Assembly: GCA_016764435.1 (NCBI GenBank)
Contig: JAESRX010000008.1
Coordinates: 1 to 64,000 of the forward strand
DNA length: 64,000 nucleotides
From: Flavobacteriaceae bacterium
Lineage (GTDB): Bacteria; Bacteroidota; Bacteroidia; Flavobacteriales; Flavobacteriaceae
Direction of reading: 5' to 3'
The notes beneath the pieces were generated by a model that searched no databases, was not told where the DNA came from, and saw only the letters and a list, made by a program, of their open reading frames with translations. Of this stretch, positions 54,317-62,901 are shown piece after piece; the stretch's first letter is position 1, and each line of letters starts with the position of its first letter. The translations under genes were made by a program, and so were the position numbers.

Positions 54317-55081
54317 ATGAAAGAAAGACCTTTAATTTTGGTAACTAATGATGATGGAATCACAGCTCCAGGCATTAGAACATTGATCTCTGTAATGAAA
54401 GAATTGGGGGATGTAGTGGTGGTAGCACCGGACCGTCCACAAAGTGGGATGGGACATGCGGTGACCTTAGATGCTCCATTGTACTGTGATAAAGTATCTC
54501 TTGATCAGGATGTAAAAGCGGCGTATCAGTTTTCGGGAACTCCTGCTGATTGTGTTAAGTTTGCTGTGAGTACATTATTGGATAGGAAGCCAGATTTATG
54601 TGTTTCTGGAATTAATCACGGGTCTAATTCGTCCATTAATGTAATTTATTCAGGGACGATGAGTGCGGCTATTGAGGCGGGAATTGAAGGAATTCCATCT
54701 ATTGGATTTTCTTTATTGGATTATTCGTGGGAGGCTAATTTTGAACCTCTTAAGGATGATATTAAAAAAATTACACAAAAGGTATTAGAACAAGGCCTTC
54801 CTAAAGATATTATTTTAAATGTTAATTTCCCTAAACTAGAGACGTTTAAAGGCGTGAAAATATGCCGCCAAGCAAGGGCTAATTGGGAAGAGAAATTTGA
54901 TGAACGCACCACACCACATGGAAAAAAATACTATTGGTTACAAGGGGAGTTTGTAAATCATGATTTGGAAACAGACACCGATGAATGGGCGTTAAAGAAT
55001 GGTTATATTTCTATGGTTCCGGTTCAGTTTGATTTAACAGCATACAAGGCAATGACCGCATTAGAAGATTTGAATTTTTAA
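54317..55081 (+). CDS. surE: 5'/3'-nucleotidase SurE
   Basis: SurE is a metal-dependent phosphatase that dephosphorylates nucleoside monophosphates. The ATG at 54317 is chosen over upstream TTG codons, one of which lies inside a TAGTTTTG box (54294-54301) that is a likely -7 promoter element. The 254-residue protein starts with the metal motif LILVTNDDGITAPGI and has VVVAPDRPQSGMGHAVT and CVSGINHGSNSSINVIYSGTM (split), all typical. It is the first gene of a surE, small membrane protein, lpxB cluster. Confidence 0.95.
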   Translation: MKERPLILVTNDDGITAPGIRTLISVMKELGDVVVVAPDRPQSGMGHAVTLDAPLYCDKVSLDQDVKAAYQFSGTPADCVKFAVSTLLDRKPDLCVSGINHGSNSSINVIYSGTMSAAIEAGIEGIPSIGFSLLDYSWEANFEPLKDDIKKITQKVLEQGLPKDIILNVNFPKLETFKGVKICRQARANWEEKFDERTTPHGKKYYWLQGEFVNHDLETDTDEWALKNGYISMVPVQFDLTAYKAMTALEDLNF

Positions 55082-55087
55082 TTTACA

Positions 55088-55369
55088 ATGATGATAAAAG
55101 AGATAGGAATTGGTTTTTTTACAGGCATTATAGCAACTGTTTTTGGGACTATGTTAGCAACATCATTTCTTTCTGACTTGCCTATTATGGAAGCGTTGGA
55201 GAGCATGTATACTAACGAATTACTAGCAAAAGTAATGACTATAGGAGCCATTGCTAATTTTATTGCATTTTTTGGTTTTTTAAAACAAAAACGAGAATAC
55301 AGAGCACGCGGCGTATTGTTGGCTACGATTTGTTTATCGGTAGTGATGGTAATTATAAATATTTTATAA
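55088..55369 (+). CDS. Small membrane protein of unknown function
   Basis: The 93-residue protein has three predicted membrane segments (about 8-30, 46-65 and 74-92), with a basic loop KQKREYRAR between the second and third. It starts six bases after surE and ends directly before the lpxB ATG, so it belongs to that operon. I know no function; it could serve lipid A or envelope metabolism by context. Confidence 0.7.
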   Translation: MMIKEIGIGFFTGIIATVFGTMLATSFLSDLPIMEALESMYTNELLAKVMTIGAIANFIAFFGFLKQKREYRARGVLLATICLSVVMVIINIL

Positions 55370-56485
55370 ATGAAGTATTACATTATAGCAGGGGAAGCAT
55401 CAGGAGATTTACATGGAGCAAACCTGATAAAAGCATTGAAGTTAAAAGATACGCAAGCCGATATTAAGTGTTGGGGAGGTGATTTAATGGAAGCCGCTGG
55501 AGCTACCTTAGTAAAACATTATAAGGAATTGGCTTTTATGGGATTTGCGGAGGTGCTTATGAACCTTAGAACCATTGCACGGAATTTAAAATTTTGTAAA
55601 ACAGATATTTTAGAGTTCAATCCAGATGTGATTATTTTTATTGACTATCCTGGTTTTAACATGCGAATAGCGGAGTTTGTAAAAAAACAAGGCTACAAAA
55701 CACAGTATTATATTTCACCTCAAATATGGGCATGGAAAGAAGGGCGTATTAAAAACATCAAACGTGATGTAGATGAAATGTATGTGATTCTTCCTTTTGA
55801 GAAGAGCTTTTATGAAAATAAACACCAGTTTCCTGTGCATTTTGTGGGACATCCTTTAATAGATGCCATTGCGGACAGAACTCAAGTGAGGTTAGATGAA
55901 TTTCAAAAAGAACATGGTTTAAACGATAAACCAATTATCGCCCTATTACCAGGGAGTCGTAAGCAAGAAATCACAAAAATGCTATCTGTAATGCTAAAGA
56001 TGGCAGATAAATTTTCGGATTACCAGTTTGTAATTGCTGGAGCTCCAAGTCAAGCGTATGACTTTTATGCCCCTTTTATCAATCAAGATAACGTGTCTTT
56101 TATCAGTAATAAAACCTACGATTTACTGTCTGTTTCTTATGCAGCTATTGTCACTTCAGGAACGGCAACTTTAGAAGCTGCGTTGTTTAAATTACCAGAG
56201 ATTGTTTGTTATAAAACGAGTTGGTTATCCTATCAAATAGGAAAACGATTGATTAAATTAAAATTTATTTCCTTGGTAAATCTTATAATGGATAGAGAGG
56301 TAGTTACTGAACTTATTCAAGATGATTTTAATGAAAATAGATTAGAGATAGAGTTGAATCGTATTTTAAACGATGGGACTAGGTCTCAAATGTTTGAAGA
56401 TTATTACGATTTAGAACAAAAATTAGGTGGCACGGGCGCTTCACAAAAAGTAGCCACTTTAATCATTGATAGCTCTAGGAAATAA
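55370..56485 (+). CDS. lpxB: Lipid-A-disaccharide synthase
   Basis: LpxB joins UDP-2,3-diacylglucosamine and lipid X to form the lipid A disaccharide at the inner face of the cytoplasmic membrane. The 371-residue GT19 protein has IIAGEASGDLHGANLIKAL (about 4-22), GGDLMEAAG, FIDYPGFNMRIA (about 90-101), YYISPQIWAWKEGR (about 112-125), LLPGSRKQEI (about 193-202) and TSGTATLEAALF (about 263-274), all family signatures. It directly follows the small membrane protein gene. Confidence 0.96.
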   Translation: MKYYIIAGEASGDLHGANLIKALKLKDTQADIKCWGGDLMEAAGATLVKHYKELAFMGFAEVLMNLRTIARNLKFCKTDILEFNPDVIIFIDYPGFNMRIAEFVKKQGYKTQYYISPQIWAWKEGRIKNIKRDVDEMYVILPFEKSFYENKHQFPVHFVGHPLIDAIADRTQVRLDEFQKEHGLNDKPIIALLPGSRKQEITKMLSVMLKMADKFSDYQFVIAGAPSQAYDFYAPFINQDNVSFISNKTYDLLSVSYAAIVTSGTATLEAALFKLPEIVCYKTSWLSYQIGKRLIKLKFISLVNLIMDREVVTELIQDDFNENRLEIELNRILNDGTRSQMFEDYYDLEQKLGGTGASQKVATLIIDSSRK

Positions 56486-56495
56486 ACACCCTAAT

Positions 56496-56520
56496 AGCCT
56501 GTTTTTACACAGGCTCTTTT
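56496..56520 (+). terminator. lpxB terminator overlapping the desaturase stop
   Basis: Arms AGCCTGT and ACAGGCT with a 6-base loop are followed by CTTTT. The hairpin covers the stop codon of the converging desaturase gene. Confidence 0.5.
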
Positions 56521-57440
56521 GAGGCTTTTAATCGTATTTCTTTTCGCATTTCCTTTACCGTTGTGGTACTTCCATCATGGCTCCAGCCAGGAGGACCAAA
56601 CACGTACATAAATTTGTGAAACCAGTTTGTCGTTTTCTTCGTGTCATTCCAAATATCTTTATATTCATGGGTTAAAATCACCCATGGATTGTAGGAATTA
56701 GGAGGATGTGAGACCCCGTATTCTATGGCGATATTTTCGTCCAATTCTTTCCAAGTTCCGAAAACTCTATCAAAAATATTTAAAAAACCACCATGGTTTT
56801 TATCCATGTACTCTAGGTTTCTTGCATGGTGTACTTGGTGCATCGTATGGGTGTTAAATATCTTTTCTATAAAGCCTAATTTTGGGACATAAGTAGAGTG
56901 TAACTGAAATTGCCACAAGGCTTCAATTCCTAGACATACCACGACCATTTCTGGCGGAAATCCAATGGCAGGAAGCCACATGTAGAACAAGGGTTTGTAT
57001 AAAATGGTAAACCATCCATTGCGCACTGCTGTTCCTAAATTATAATTGTCAGAAGAATGGTGTACAATGTGTGCGGCCCATAAAAAGCGAATCATATGAT
57101 TTTGTCTGTGGAACCAGTAATAGGTGAAATCATCTAAAAACTGACATAAAAACCAAATGGGCCATGAATAACCAAAAGAGGTCCATCCCATTATATTGGT
57201 GTGAACACCATTGATCTCAGGATTGAAAACATCATATAAGTAATTAAAGATGACAATGGCAGATATGGTTTTAATTAAGGGAGCAATAATTGCCGAACCA
57301 ACCCCCATAAATAAACTCGAGCCCAAATCTTTCCATTTATAGAGTTCTTTTTTTTGATGTGTTTTACTATAGGTTAATTCTAATAATATGAGTGCCAAGA
57401 AGCATGGCGCTCCATATACTAATGGATTTGTGAGGTTCAA
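56505..57440 (-). CDS. Sterol desaturase / fatty acid hydroxylase family membrane protein
   Basis: The 311-residue integral membrane protein has the histidine boxes of the di-iron family: HRQNH (about 116-120), HIVHHSS (about 127-133) and HQVHHARN (about 202-209), plus several hydrophobic segments. Members hydroxylate or desaturate lipid substrates with oxygen; in bacteria they may act on sterol-like lipids, carotenoids, fatty acids or alkylglycerols. The substrate here is unknown. It converges with lpxB. Confidence 0.88.
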   Translation of the reverse strand: MNLTNPLVYGAPCFLALILLELTYSKTHQKKELYKWKDLGSSLFMGVGSAIIAPLIKTISAIVIFNYLYDVFNPEINGVHTNIMGWTSFGYSWPIWFLCQFLDDFTYYWFHRQNHMIRFLWAAHIVHHSSDNYNLGTAVRNGWFTILYKPLFYMWLPAIGFPPEMVVVCLGIEALWQFQLHSTYVPKLGFIEKIFNTHTMHQVHHARNLEYMDKNHGGFLNIFDRVFGTWKELDENIAIEYGVSHPPNSYNPWVILTHEYKDIWNDTKKTTNWFHKFMYVFGPPGWSHDGSTTTVKEMRKEIRLKASKEPV

Positions 57441-57536
57441 GATGTTGTTAGTTATTGGTTTAAGAGGGGAAGATAGTTTTTTTTATTAACTTGTCGTAGG
57501 TCGGGGTTTGCTATTTAAAATGTAACTTATCCTGCT

Positions 57537-59576
57537 ATGAAAAAAATAATCCGGTATATACCGTTTCAAATTGTCTTGTTTTTAAGTCTAGGAATTGTGT
57601 TGGCTACATTTTTTCAAGGTGAATTAATGGTGGTTTTCGGACTCGTTTTTTCAAGCTTACTATTGCTAGGGATCCTTTGGTGGAAAATAAAAAGTAGCCG
57701 TTTTGTTTTTGAGTTGTTTACGTATTGTTGTGTTGTAATAGTAGGGGTGTTATTGGTGTTGGCTCATGATGTTCGAAATCATCGAGGACATTATTCTCAT
57801 CTTGGTTCAATACACCAACAGAAAGAAGTGGCTCTTTATTATTTAAAGATAAATAAGGTGTTGAAATCAACACTGAAAACCCAACGGTTTTATGCAGAAG
57901 TTATACAGTTAAATAATACGTCTACCAGTGGTCTTATCTTATTGAGTGTACAGCGTGATAGCTTAAAAATAAATTTAACAGTTGATGATCAAATACTGGT
58001 AAAAACTACCTTAGATTCACTTTTAAAACCATTGAATCCCTATGTGTTTGATTATTCGTCCTACCTACATAGAAAACAGATTTACGAACAACTTTATGTG
58101 AGGAAGGGGGACTATATTTCTATTAAAGATCAGACTCAAACATTCAAAGGGGCCATTAATTTCGTACATAAAAAGATTAACAAGGAGTTACAGGAGGCTG
58201 GTATGTCCGTAGAGGATTTAGGCTTTTTAAATGCCCTATTATTGGGGAAACGGCAGTTCTTATCCAAGGATGTAATCCAGCTATATGCTACTTCAGGAGT
58301 GATTCATGTTTTGGCTATTTCAGGATTGCATATTGGTGTTTTGTTACTACTGTTACGGGGTGTGTTTCAGTTTTTAGACCGCTGGAAATATGGGAAATGG
58401 TTAAGTAGTCTTTGTATTGTACTACTGCTGTGGGGATTTGCTATTTTAGCTGGAATGTCTGCTTCTGTAGTAAGAGCAGTGACCATGTTTACCGCATTGC
58501 AAATAGGGATGAGTTTTAATAAGCGGTATTTTATCTTACAGACTATTTTCAGTTCAATGCTTATTTTATTGATCGCAAATCCATTTTTTTTGTTTGATGT
58601 AGGTTTTCAGTTGAGTTATGCAGCAGTATTGTCTATCGTCTTATTACGTCCAGCTTTGAGCGATTTGTGGATGCCTAAAAATGTGGTTTCTAGGTATGTT
58701 TGGGATTTAGTAACAGTGTCTTTAACCGCGCAATTAGGAGTGTTACCATTGAGCTTGTTTTATTTTCATCAGTTTCCCATTTTGTTTCTGATTAGTAATT
58801 TATGTATTATTCCTATGTTGGCGTTGCTCTTGTTTTCGGGGGTGTTTTCCATTGTTTTTTCATTGCTTGGACTTCCCGTGTCGTGGTTTATTGCGCTGTT
58901 TTCTGCCCTAATTTATTATATGAACACCATTGTGAATTGGGTAAGTTCACAATCGCTTTTTTTAATTCAACACATTCATTTTTCGGGAGTGCAATTAAGT
59001 ATTAGTCTGTGTATTTTAGGGGTGTTTATATTTTTGATTTATCAATTTAAATGGCGGTTGTTTTACCTTACCGTCTTATTGATTTTTACTTTGCAAATGA
59101 GTTTGTTTTACTATAAATACTCCCTTGAAAACAGTTTGGAGATGATCGTATATCATCAGTATAAAAAAAGCAAATTACTGGTTAGAAAAGGGGGAGAAGT
59201 AATCATTTTCTCTTCAGATTCTACTGCTATGAAAAATGATTTTTTAGTGCAAAGTTATCAAAATAAGAAAGGTATAGCAACGGTGATTAGGAAGTGTTCA
59301 ATTCCCACTCTATTTTCTTTTGGAGATAAAAAACTATTCGTTGTAGATAGAGACGCAGTGTATAATGTTCCATATTTTACGCTTGATATCGTATTGTTAA
59401 GAGCCTCTCCTAAATTAAATTTAGAGCGTTTAATTAGCGTCTTAAAACCGGGACTTATCATTGCTGATGGTTCCAATTATCCATCCTATAAAAAACGATG
59501 GGAACTGATTTGTATGCAACAAAAAACTCCTTTTCACGACACGTCGAAAAAAGGAGCTTATCTATTCAAAGAATGA
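57537..59576 (+). CDS. ComEC/Rec2-family DNA uptake channel-like protein
   Basis: The 679-residue inner membrane protein has an N-terminal DUF4131-type domain (about 1-200, with two membrane segments at 10-55) and a competence domain with about nine membrane segments (about 230-520). The hallmark is VIHVLAISGLHIGVLLLL (about 253-270). The C-terminal region (about 535-679) aligns in position with the usual metallo-beta-lactamase domain but shows no HxHxDH metal motif, as is common in Bacteroidota. It could form the channel for single-stranded DNA import; competence in this organism is not shown. Confidence 0.88.
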   Translation: MKKIIRYIPFQIVLFLSLGIVLATFFQGELMVVFGLVFSSLLLLGILWWKIKSSRFVFELFTYCCVVIVGVLLVLAHDVRNHRGHYSHLGSIHQQKEVALYYLKINKVLKSTLKTQRFYAEVIQLNNTSTSGLILLSVQRDSLKINLTVDDQILVKTTLDSLLKPLNPYVFDYSSYLHRKQIYEQLYVRKGDYISIKDQTQTFKGAINFVHKKINKELQEAGMSVEDLGFLNALLLGKRQFLSKDVIQLYATSGVIHVLAISGLHIGVLLLLLRGVFQFLDRWKYGKWLSSLCIVLLLWGFAILAGMSASVVRAVTMFTALQIGMSFNKRYFILQTIFSSMLILLIANPFFLFDVGFQLSYAAVLSIVLLRPALSDLWMPKNVVSRYVWDLVTVSLTAQLGVLPLSLFYFHQFPILFLISNLCIIPMLALLLFSGVFSIVFSLLGLPVSWFIALFSALIYYMNTIVNWVSSQSLFLIQHIHFSGVQLSISLCILGVFIFLIYQFKWRLFYLTVLLIFTLQMSLFYYKYSLENSLEMIVYHQYKKSKLLVRKGGEVIIFSSDSTAMKNDFLVQSYQNKKGIATVIRKCSIPTLFSFGDKKLFVVDRDAVYNVPYFTLDIVLLRASPKLNLERLISVLKPGLIIADGSNYPSYKKRWELICMQQKTPFHDTSKKGAYLFKE

Positions 59577-59592
59577 TTAGTTATTCTTTGAA
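59565..59592. terminator. Hairpin across two convergent stop codons
   Basis: Perfect 10-base arms TTCAAAGAAT and ATTCTTTGAA with an 8-base loop span the ends of the comEC-like and thioredoxin-like genes. There is no T-tract, so its action as a terminator is uncertain. Confidence 0.4.
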
Positions 59593-60123
59593 AGTATAAC
59601 TGAAGTCTGTCATGTATTTTGAGTAGTCTTCTTTAGTTTCAATGTTCTTATAGGCATTTGTGTGGAACATTTTTAAATAGATTTCTAACTGTGAGGGTTT
59701 TTGATAGCCTGTAATAGGAGCAATTAATTTTGCTTCTGTATCTAAAAATATAATGGTAGGGTAGGCTCTAACACCAAAATAACTAGCCAATTGATGGCCA
59801 CTATTACGTCTGTTTGCTTTTGCAGGATCGTACCCTGGATTTTTATATACATTTCCATTATAGGTAATTTCTTTATTACCTTCGGCATTAAATTTAACGG
59901 CATAGTAGTTTTTATTTACATAGGCGGCTACATCGGTATTCCCAAAGGTGTTTTTATCGAGCATTTTACAAGGTCCACACCAGGTAGTATAGGCATCGAT
60001 CATAATTTTTTTAGGATTTGTTTTCTGAGCAGCTACGGCATCTTCTAAACTCATCCAGTTTATTTTTTGTGCATTGATACTAATACTTATTAGTAAAATA
60101 AAAAGGAAACTTAATTTTTTCAT
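59581..60123 (-). CDS. Periplasmic thioredoxin-family protein
   Basis: The ATG at 60123 is preferred to one 18 bases upstream because it begins a normal signal peptide (MKKLSFLFILLISISINAQ). The 180-residue protein has a thioredoxin fold with the redox site TWCGPCKML (about 46-54) and the cis-Pro region VRAYPTIIFLD (about 119-129). The family word EDAVAAQKTNPKKIMIDAYT precedes the active site. It probably reduces or isomerises disulfides in the periplasm; the partner is unknown. Confidence 0.9.
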   Translation of the reverse strand: MKKLSFLFILLISISINAQKINWMSLEDAVAAQKTNPKKIMIDAYTTWCGPCKMLDKNTFGNTDVAAYVNKNYYAVKFNAEGNKEITYNGNVYKNPGYDPAKANRRNSGHQLASYFGVRAYPTIIFLDTEAKLIAPITGYQKPSQLEIYLKMFHTNAYKNIETKEDYSKYMTDFSYTFKE

Positions 60124-60730
60124 CGGTGTTTGTTTTAACATTTTTAATCTGTCGTAATTTATACAGAAGTTTACAAAAAGTGTTCCAAATATAATAATAA
60201 CTTATAGAATGGGATGCATTTTTATAGAAATGGATGGAATCGGAGAGGAAAATACTGTCATAAATGATAATTACAGCTGATGAAATAACGTTGGTTTGTG
60301 TTTTTGAATAGGTATTGAGCCGATTAAACTTGTTATTCGGCTCATGATTTATAATTGGCAACAATTCGATGGCAAAGAATTTTTTTATAGTAAAAAAGAT
60401 ATTGTTCAGTTTCGCTGTGGAAATGAGTATTGTAAAAGGCTACACAGAAGCATTATTTATAAATGATAAGGATAAAACCTTATTCATTTTTTAGACTGAA
60501 GCGATTAAAACATTGGAAATTGATGGCGAGATTTGAGATGTTACTAGAGCTGGATGTTTTAACGTTTTTTGGAGAAGGAAGAAATACTTCTTATGAGTTA
60601 AATGTGTAAGCGTCTTTATCGTGACAAAATAGAGTTACAGTGTCGCTCAAAATTGTTGTTTATCGAAAAAAAAAGACCTAGGAAATCCTAGGTCTTTAAC
60701 TATATTTTAATGCTTAATTAAGAGAATATC
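60124..60730. other. Intergenic region
   Basis: A gap of about 600 bases. It contains the terminator at 60666-60697 and two short plus-strand open stretches (a 41-codon frame from 60371, and weak protein-like sequence around 60500-60600) with no recognised family. These might be remnants of a decayed gene, but the evidence is thin. Confidence 0.4.
60666..60697 (-). terminator. Terminator of the POT transporter gene
   Basis: Perfect arms AAAGACCTAGGA and TCCTAGGTCTTT with a 2-base loop, followed on the minus strand by nine T. It lies 34 bases past the transporter stop. Confidence 0.9.
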
Positions 60731-62515
60731 TTATTGAATCCCATGCATCATTTTCTTGATTTTTCCATTTAGCATTAGGATAACAGCGGCAGCTATTAAT
60801 GGAATAATAGTGAATATTAAGAAGAAACCAGACATTCCTGTTGCTTCTGTAATTCCGTCCATGTTTTCTGCCATGGTCGCAGCTAGTTTTCCTGACAACC
60901 CTGTAAATACATACCAAATACCAAACAAGAAGGCTAGCATACGTGCAGGGGCTAATTTACTCACATAAGACAGTCCTACAGGTGAAATTGACAACTCACC
61001 CATGGTGTGTAATAAGAATGCTAAGAGTAACCAGACCATGCTCACTTGAGCTGTAGCAGCGCCATTTGGAATGCTTAAGGATCCAAAGGCTAATACTCCA
61101 AAACCAGCAGCTAATAAGGACAATCCAATCGCGAACTTTTGAGGAGCACTAAAGGTGTATTTCTTCCATAACTTCGCAAATAATGGTGCTAATGTAATAA
61201 TGAAAAATGGATTTAATATCTGAAACCATGAGGTATCTACCAAGGTAGAATCTCCTGTGATTTTGTCGTAGACTCTAAAGATAACTAAGGCCCATATAAT
61301 TACAAAACTGATGCTTGTAAATAAGATTGTTAAAGGGAATTTTTTATAAATGGACTGTGCCAATTTGTAAATAATCCAGGTTAAAATCACCATGGGTCCT
61401 ATAGACAATACAAAGTCGATAATTTTATAAATCAACCCCCAATTTCCTGACAATGTTCTCGCAGTATAATCCTTTGCAAAGATGGTCATAGAGGTTCCAG
61501 CTTGTTCAAAACTAGCCCAAAAGAAAATCACAAAAAATGCAATGATAAATACAACTTTTAAGCGATCTCCTTCTACTTTCGTAAAACGCTTGATACGGCT
61601 TGTTCCTAAAATCACAAAGATGATGATAGATAACATAAAAAATATGGCAGGCATTCCTACTCCAATGTCTGTTCCGAAAACGTTAAAAGTAAAGACCTCT
61701 TTTGCTAAAAAGTGACTTCCTCTTGAGACAACAGAATACAAACCATCTACAATCCATGTAATGGCAAAAAATCCTCCAACAGCTAAAAATAATTGATCTT
61801 TTTGAGTATATGGGACACGTAGTTTTTGCTCCTCTTCGGAGAGCTCATATATTTTTGGTTGTGGCTTGTTAGCTGCTTCTCCAAAAATAGAGCGCGCAAA
61901 ATAAAATTGTAATAAACCAAAGAACATGAAAATACCCGCTAGTCCAAATCCCCAACTCCAACTAAAGTTTTCTCCAATCCAACCGACTAAAAGAATTCCA
62001 ATGAAGGATCCAGAATTAACACCCATATAAAAAATAGTATAAGCACTATCTTTTTTGTCACTATTTGCAGGGTACATTTTACCTACAGTTGCAGACATAT
62101 TTGGTTTAAATAAACCCGTACCTACAATTATTAATAGAATTCCTATATAAAATAAAAATTTGGTATCTATCGCTAAATCCAAATCAGCAACAGCCATGGC
62201 AGCATGTCCTAATGTGATGGAAGAGGCCCCCACAATAATGGTTTTTATATGTCCCCATTTATTGTCTGCAAGCCAGCCTCCTAGTAGAGGTACAAAATAA
62301 ACCAACATTACGTACCATCCGAAAAGAGACATGGCCTCGCTACGTTCCCATCCCCAACCTTCGTCGTCAATTTTTGCAACTAAGAAAAGGATCAATAAGG
62401 CACGCATTCCGTAATAACTGAAACGCTCCCACATTTCTGTGAAAAACAGGACAAATAAGCCTGCCGGATGCCCGAAGACATTGGTGTCGAAAAATTCTTT
62501 TTTGGAGGTACTCAT
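60731..62515 (-). CDS. POT-family proton-dependent oligopeptide transporter
   Basis: The ATG at 62515 (MSTSKKEFFDTNVFGHPAG) is preferred over an upstream in-frame ATG. The 594-residue protein has 12-14 membrane segments. The proton-coupling and family motif is EMWERFSYYGMRALLILF (ExxERFxYYG, about 27-44), and the second PTR2 signature is FYMGVNSGSFIGILLVGWIG (about 161-180). It imports di- and tripeptides with protons. A second POT gene lies upstream on the same strand. A terminator ends it. Confidence 0.94.
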   Translation of the reverse strand: MSTSKKEFFDTNVFGHPAGLFVLFFTEMWERFSYYGMRALLILFLVAKIDDEGWGWERSEAMSLFGWYVMLVYFVPLLGGWLADNKWGHIKTIIVGASSITLGHAAMAVADLDLAIDTKFLFYIGILLIIVGTGLFKPNMSATVGKMYPANSDKKDSAYTIFYMGVNSGSFIGILLVGWIGENFSWSWGFGLAGIFMFFGLLQFYFARSIFGEAANKPQPKIYELSEEEQKLRVPYTQKDQLFLAVGGFFAITWIVDGLYSVVSRGSHFLAKEVFTFNVFGTDIGVGMPAIFFMLSIIIFVILGTSRIKRFTKVEGDRLKVVFIIAFFVIFFWASFEQAGTSMTIFAKDYTARTLSGNWGLIYKIIDFVLSIGPMVILTWIIYKLAQSIYKKFPLTILFTSISFVIIWALVIFRVYDKITGDSTLVDTSWFQILNPFFIITLAPLFAKLWKKYTFSAPQKFAIGLSLLAAGFGVLAFGSLSIPNGAATAQVSMVWLLLAFLLHTMGELSISPVGLSYVSKLAPARMLAFLFGIWYVFTGLSGKLAATMAENMDGITEATGMSGFFLIFTIIPLIAAAVILMLNGKIKKMMHGIQ

Positions 62516-62901
62516 ATAGATAAGTTTTATGTTTAATGTTATTAGGGCAAGGTACAAAAAAACGCTCCCAAAATAATTTTAGAAGCGTTTTAAATAGGTG
62601 TTTATTTTTAAGGGTGTTTCACGTTGTAAATACACTGTAAATGCTTGGTTTATGTATGTTTTAGCGTGAGTGATTTCGCTGTTTATTCAGCGGAAAATAG
62701 TGAATTTGATAACTAGATGTTCCCTTTATTAGTGAATGAAGGTGTTTCTATTATGAGGGACTCTTATTCCTATAATAGATGCTTTATGAAATTCAATAAA
62801 AAACCACTCGACCCGACGATAGGAATTGAATCCTATATTTTCGTCAGTTCGAGTGGTTTATAGTTTTTTAAGAAAAACTATAAAATTATATTGAGAATCC
62901 T
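62516..62901. other. Intergenic region between two POT transporter genes
   Basis: This 386-base gap has the hairpin at 62801-62859 near its right end, and the promoter of the 60731-62515 gene must lie to its left. I see no ORF or RNA gene that can be supported. Confidence 0.55.
62801..62859 (-). terminator. Long imperfect hairpin terminator
   Basis: Outer arms AAACCACTCGA and TCGAGTGGTTT enclose further pairing (GACGA/TCGTC and ATAGGA/TCCTAT). On the minus strand the outer arm is followed by a T-rich run. It lies after the stop of the window-end transporter gene. Confidence 0.75.

Noticed and set aside
60371-60610. Transposase remnant upstream of the POT transporter terminator
   Set aside because: A few residues resemble transposase fragments, but the match is too short and broken to claim.
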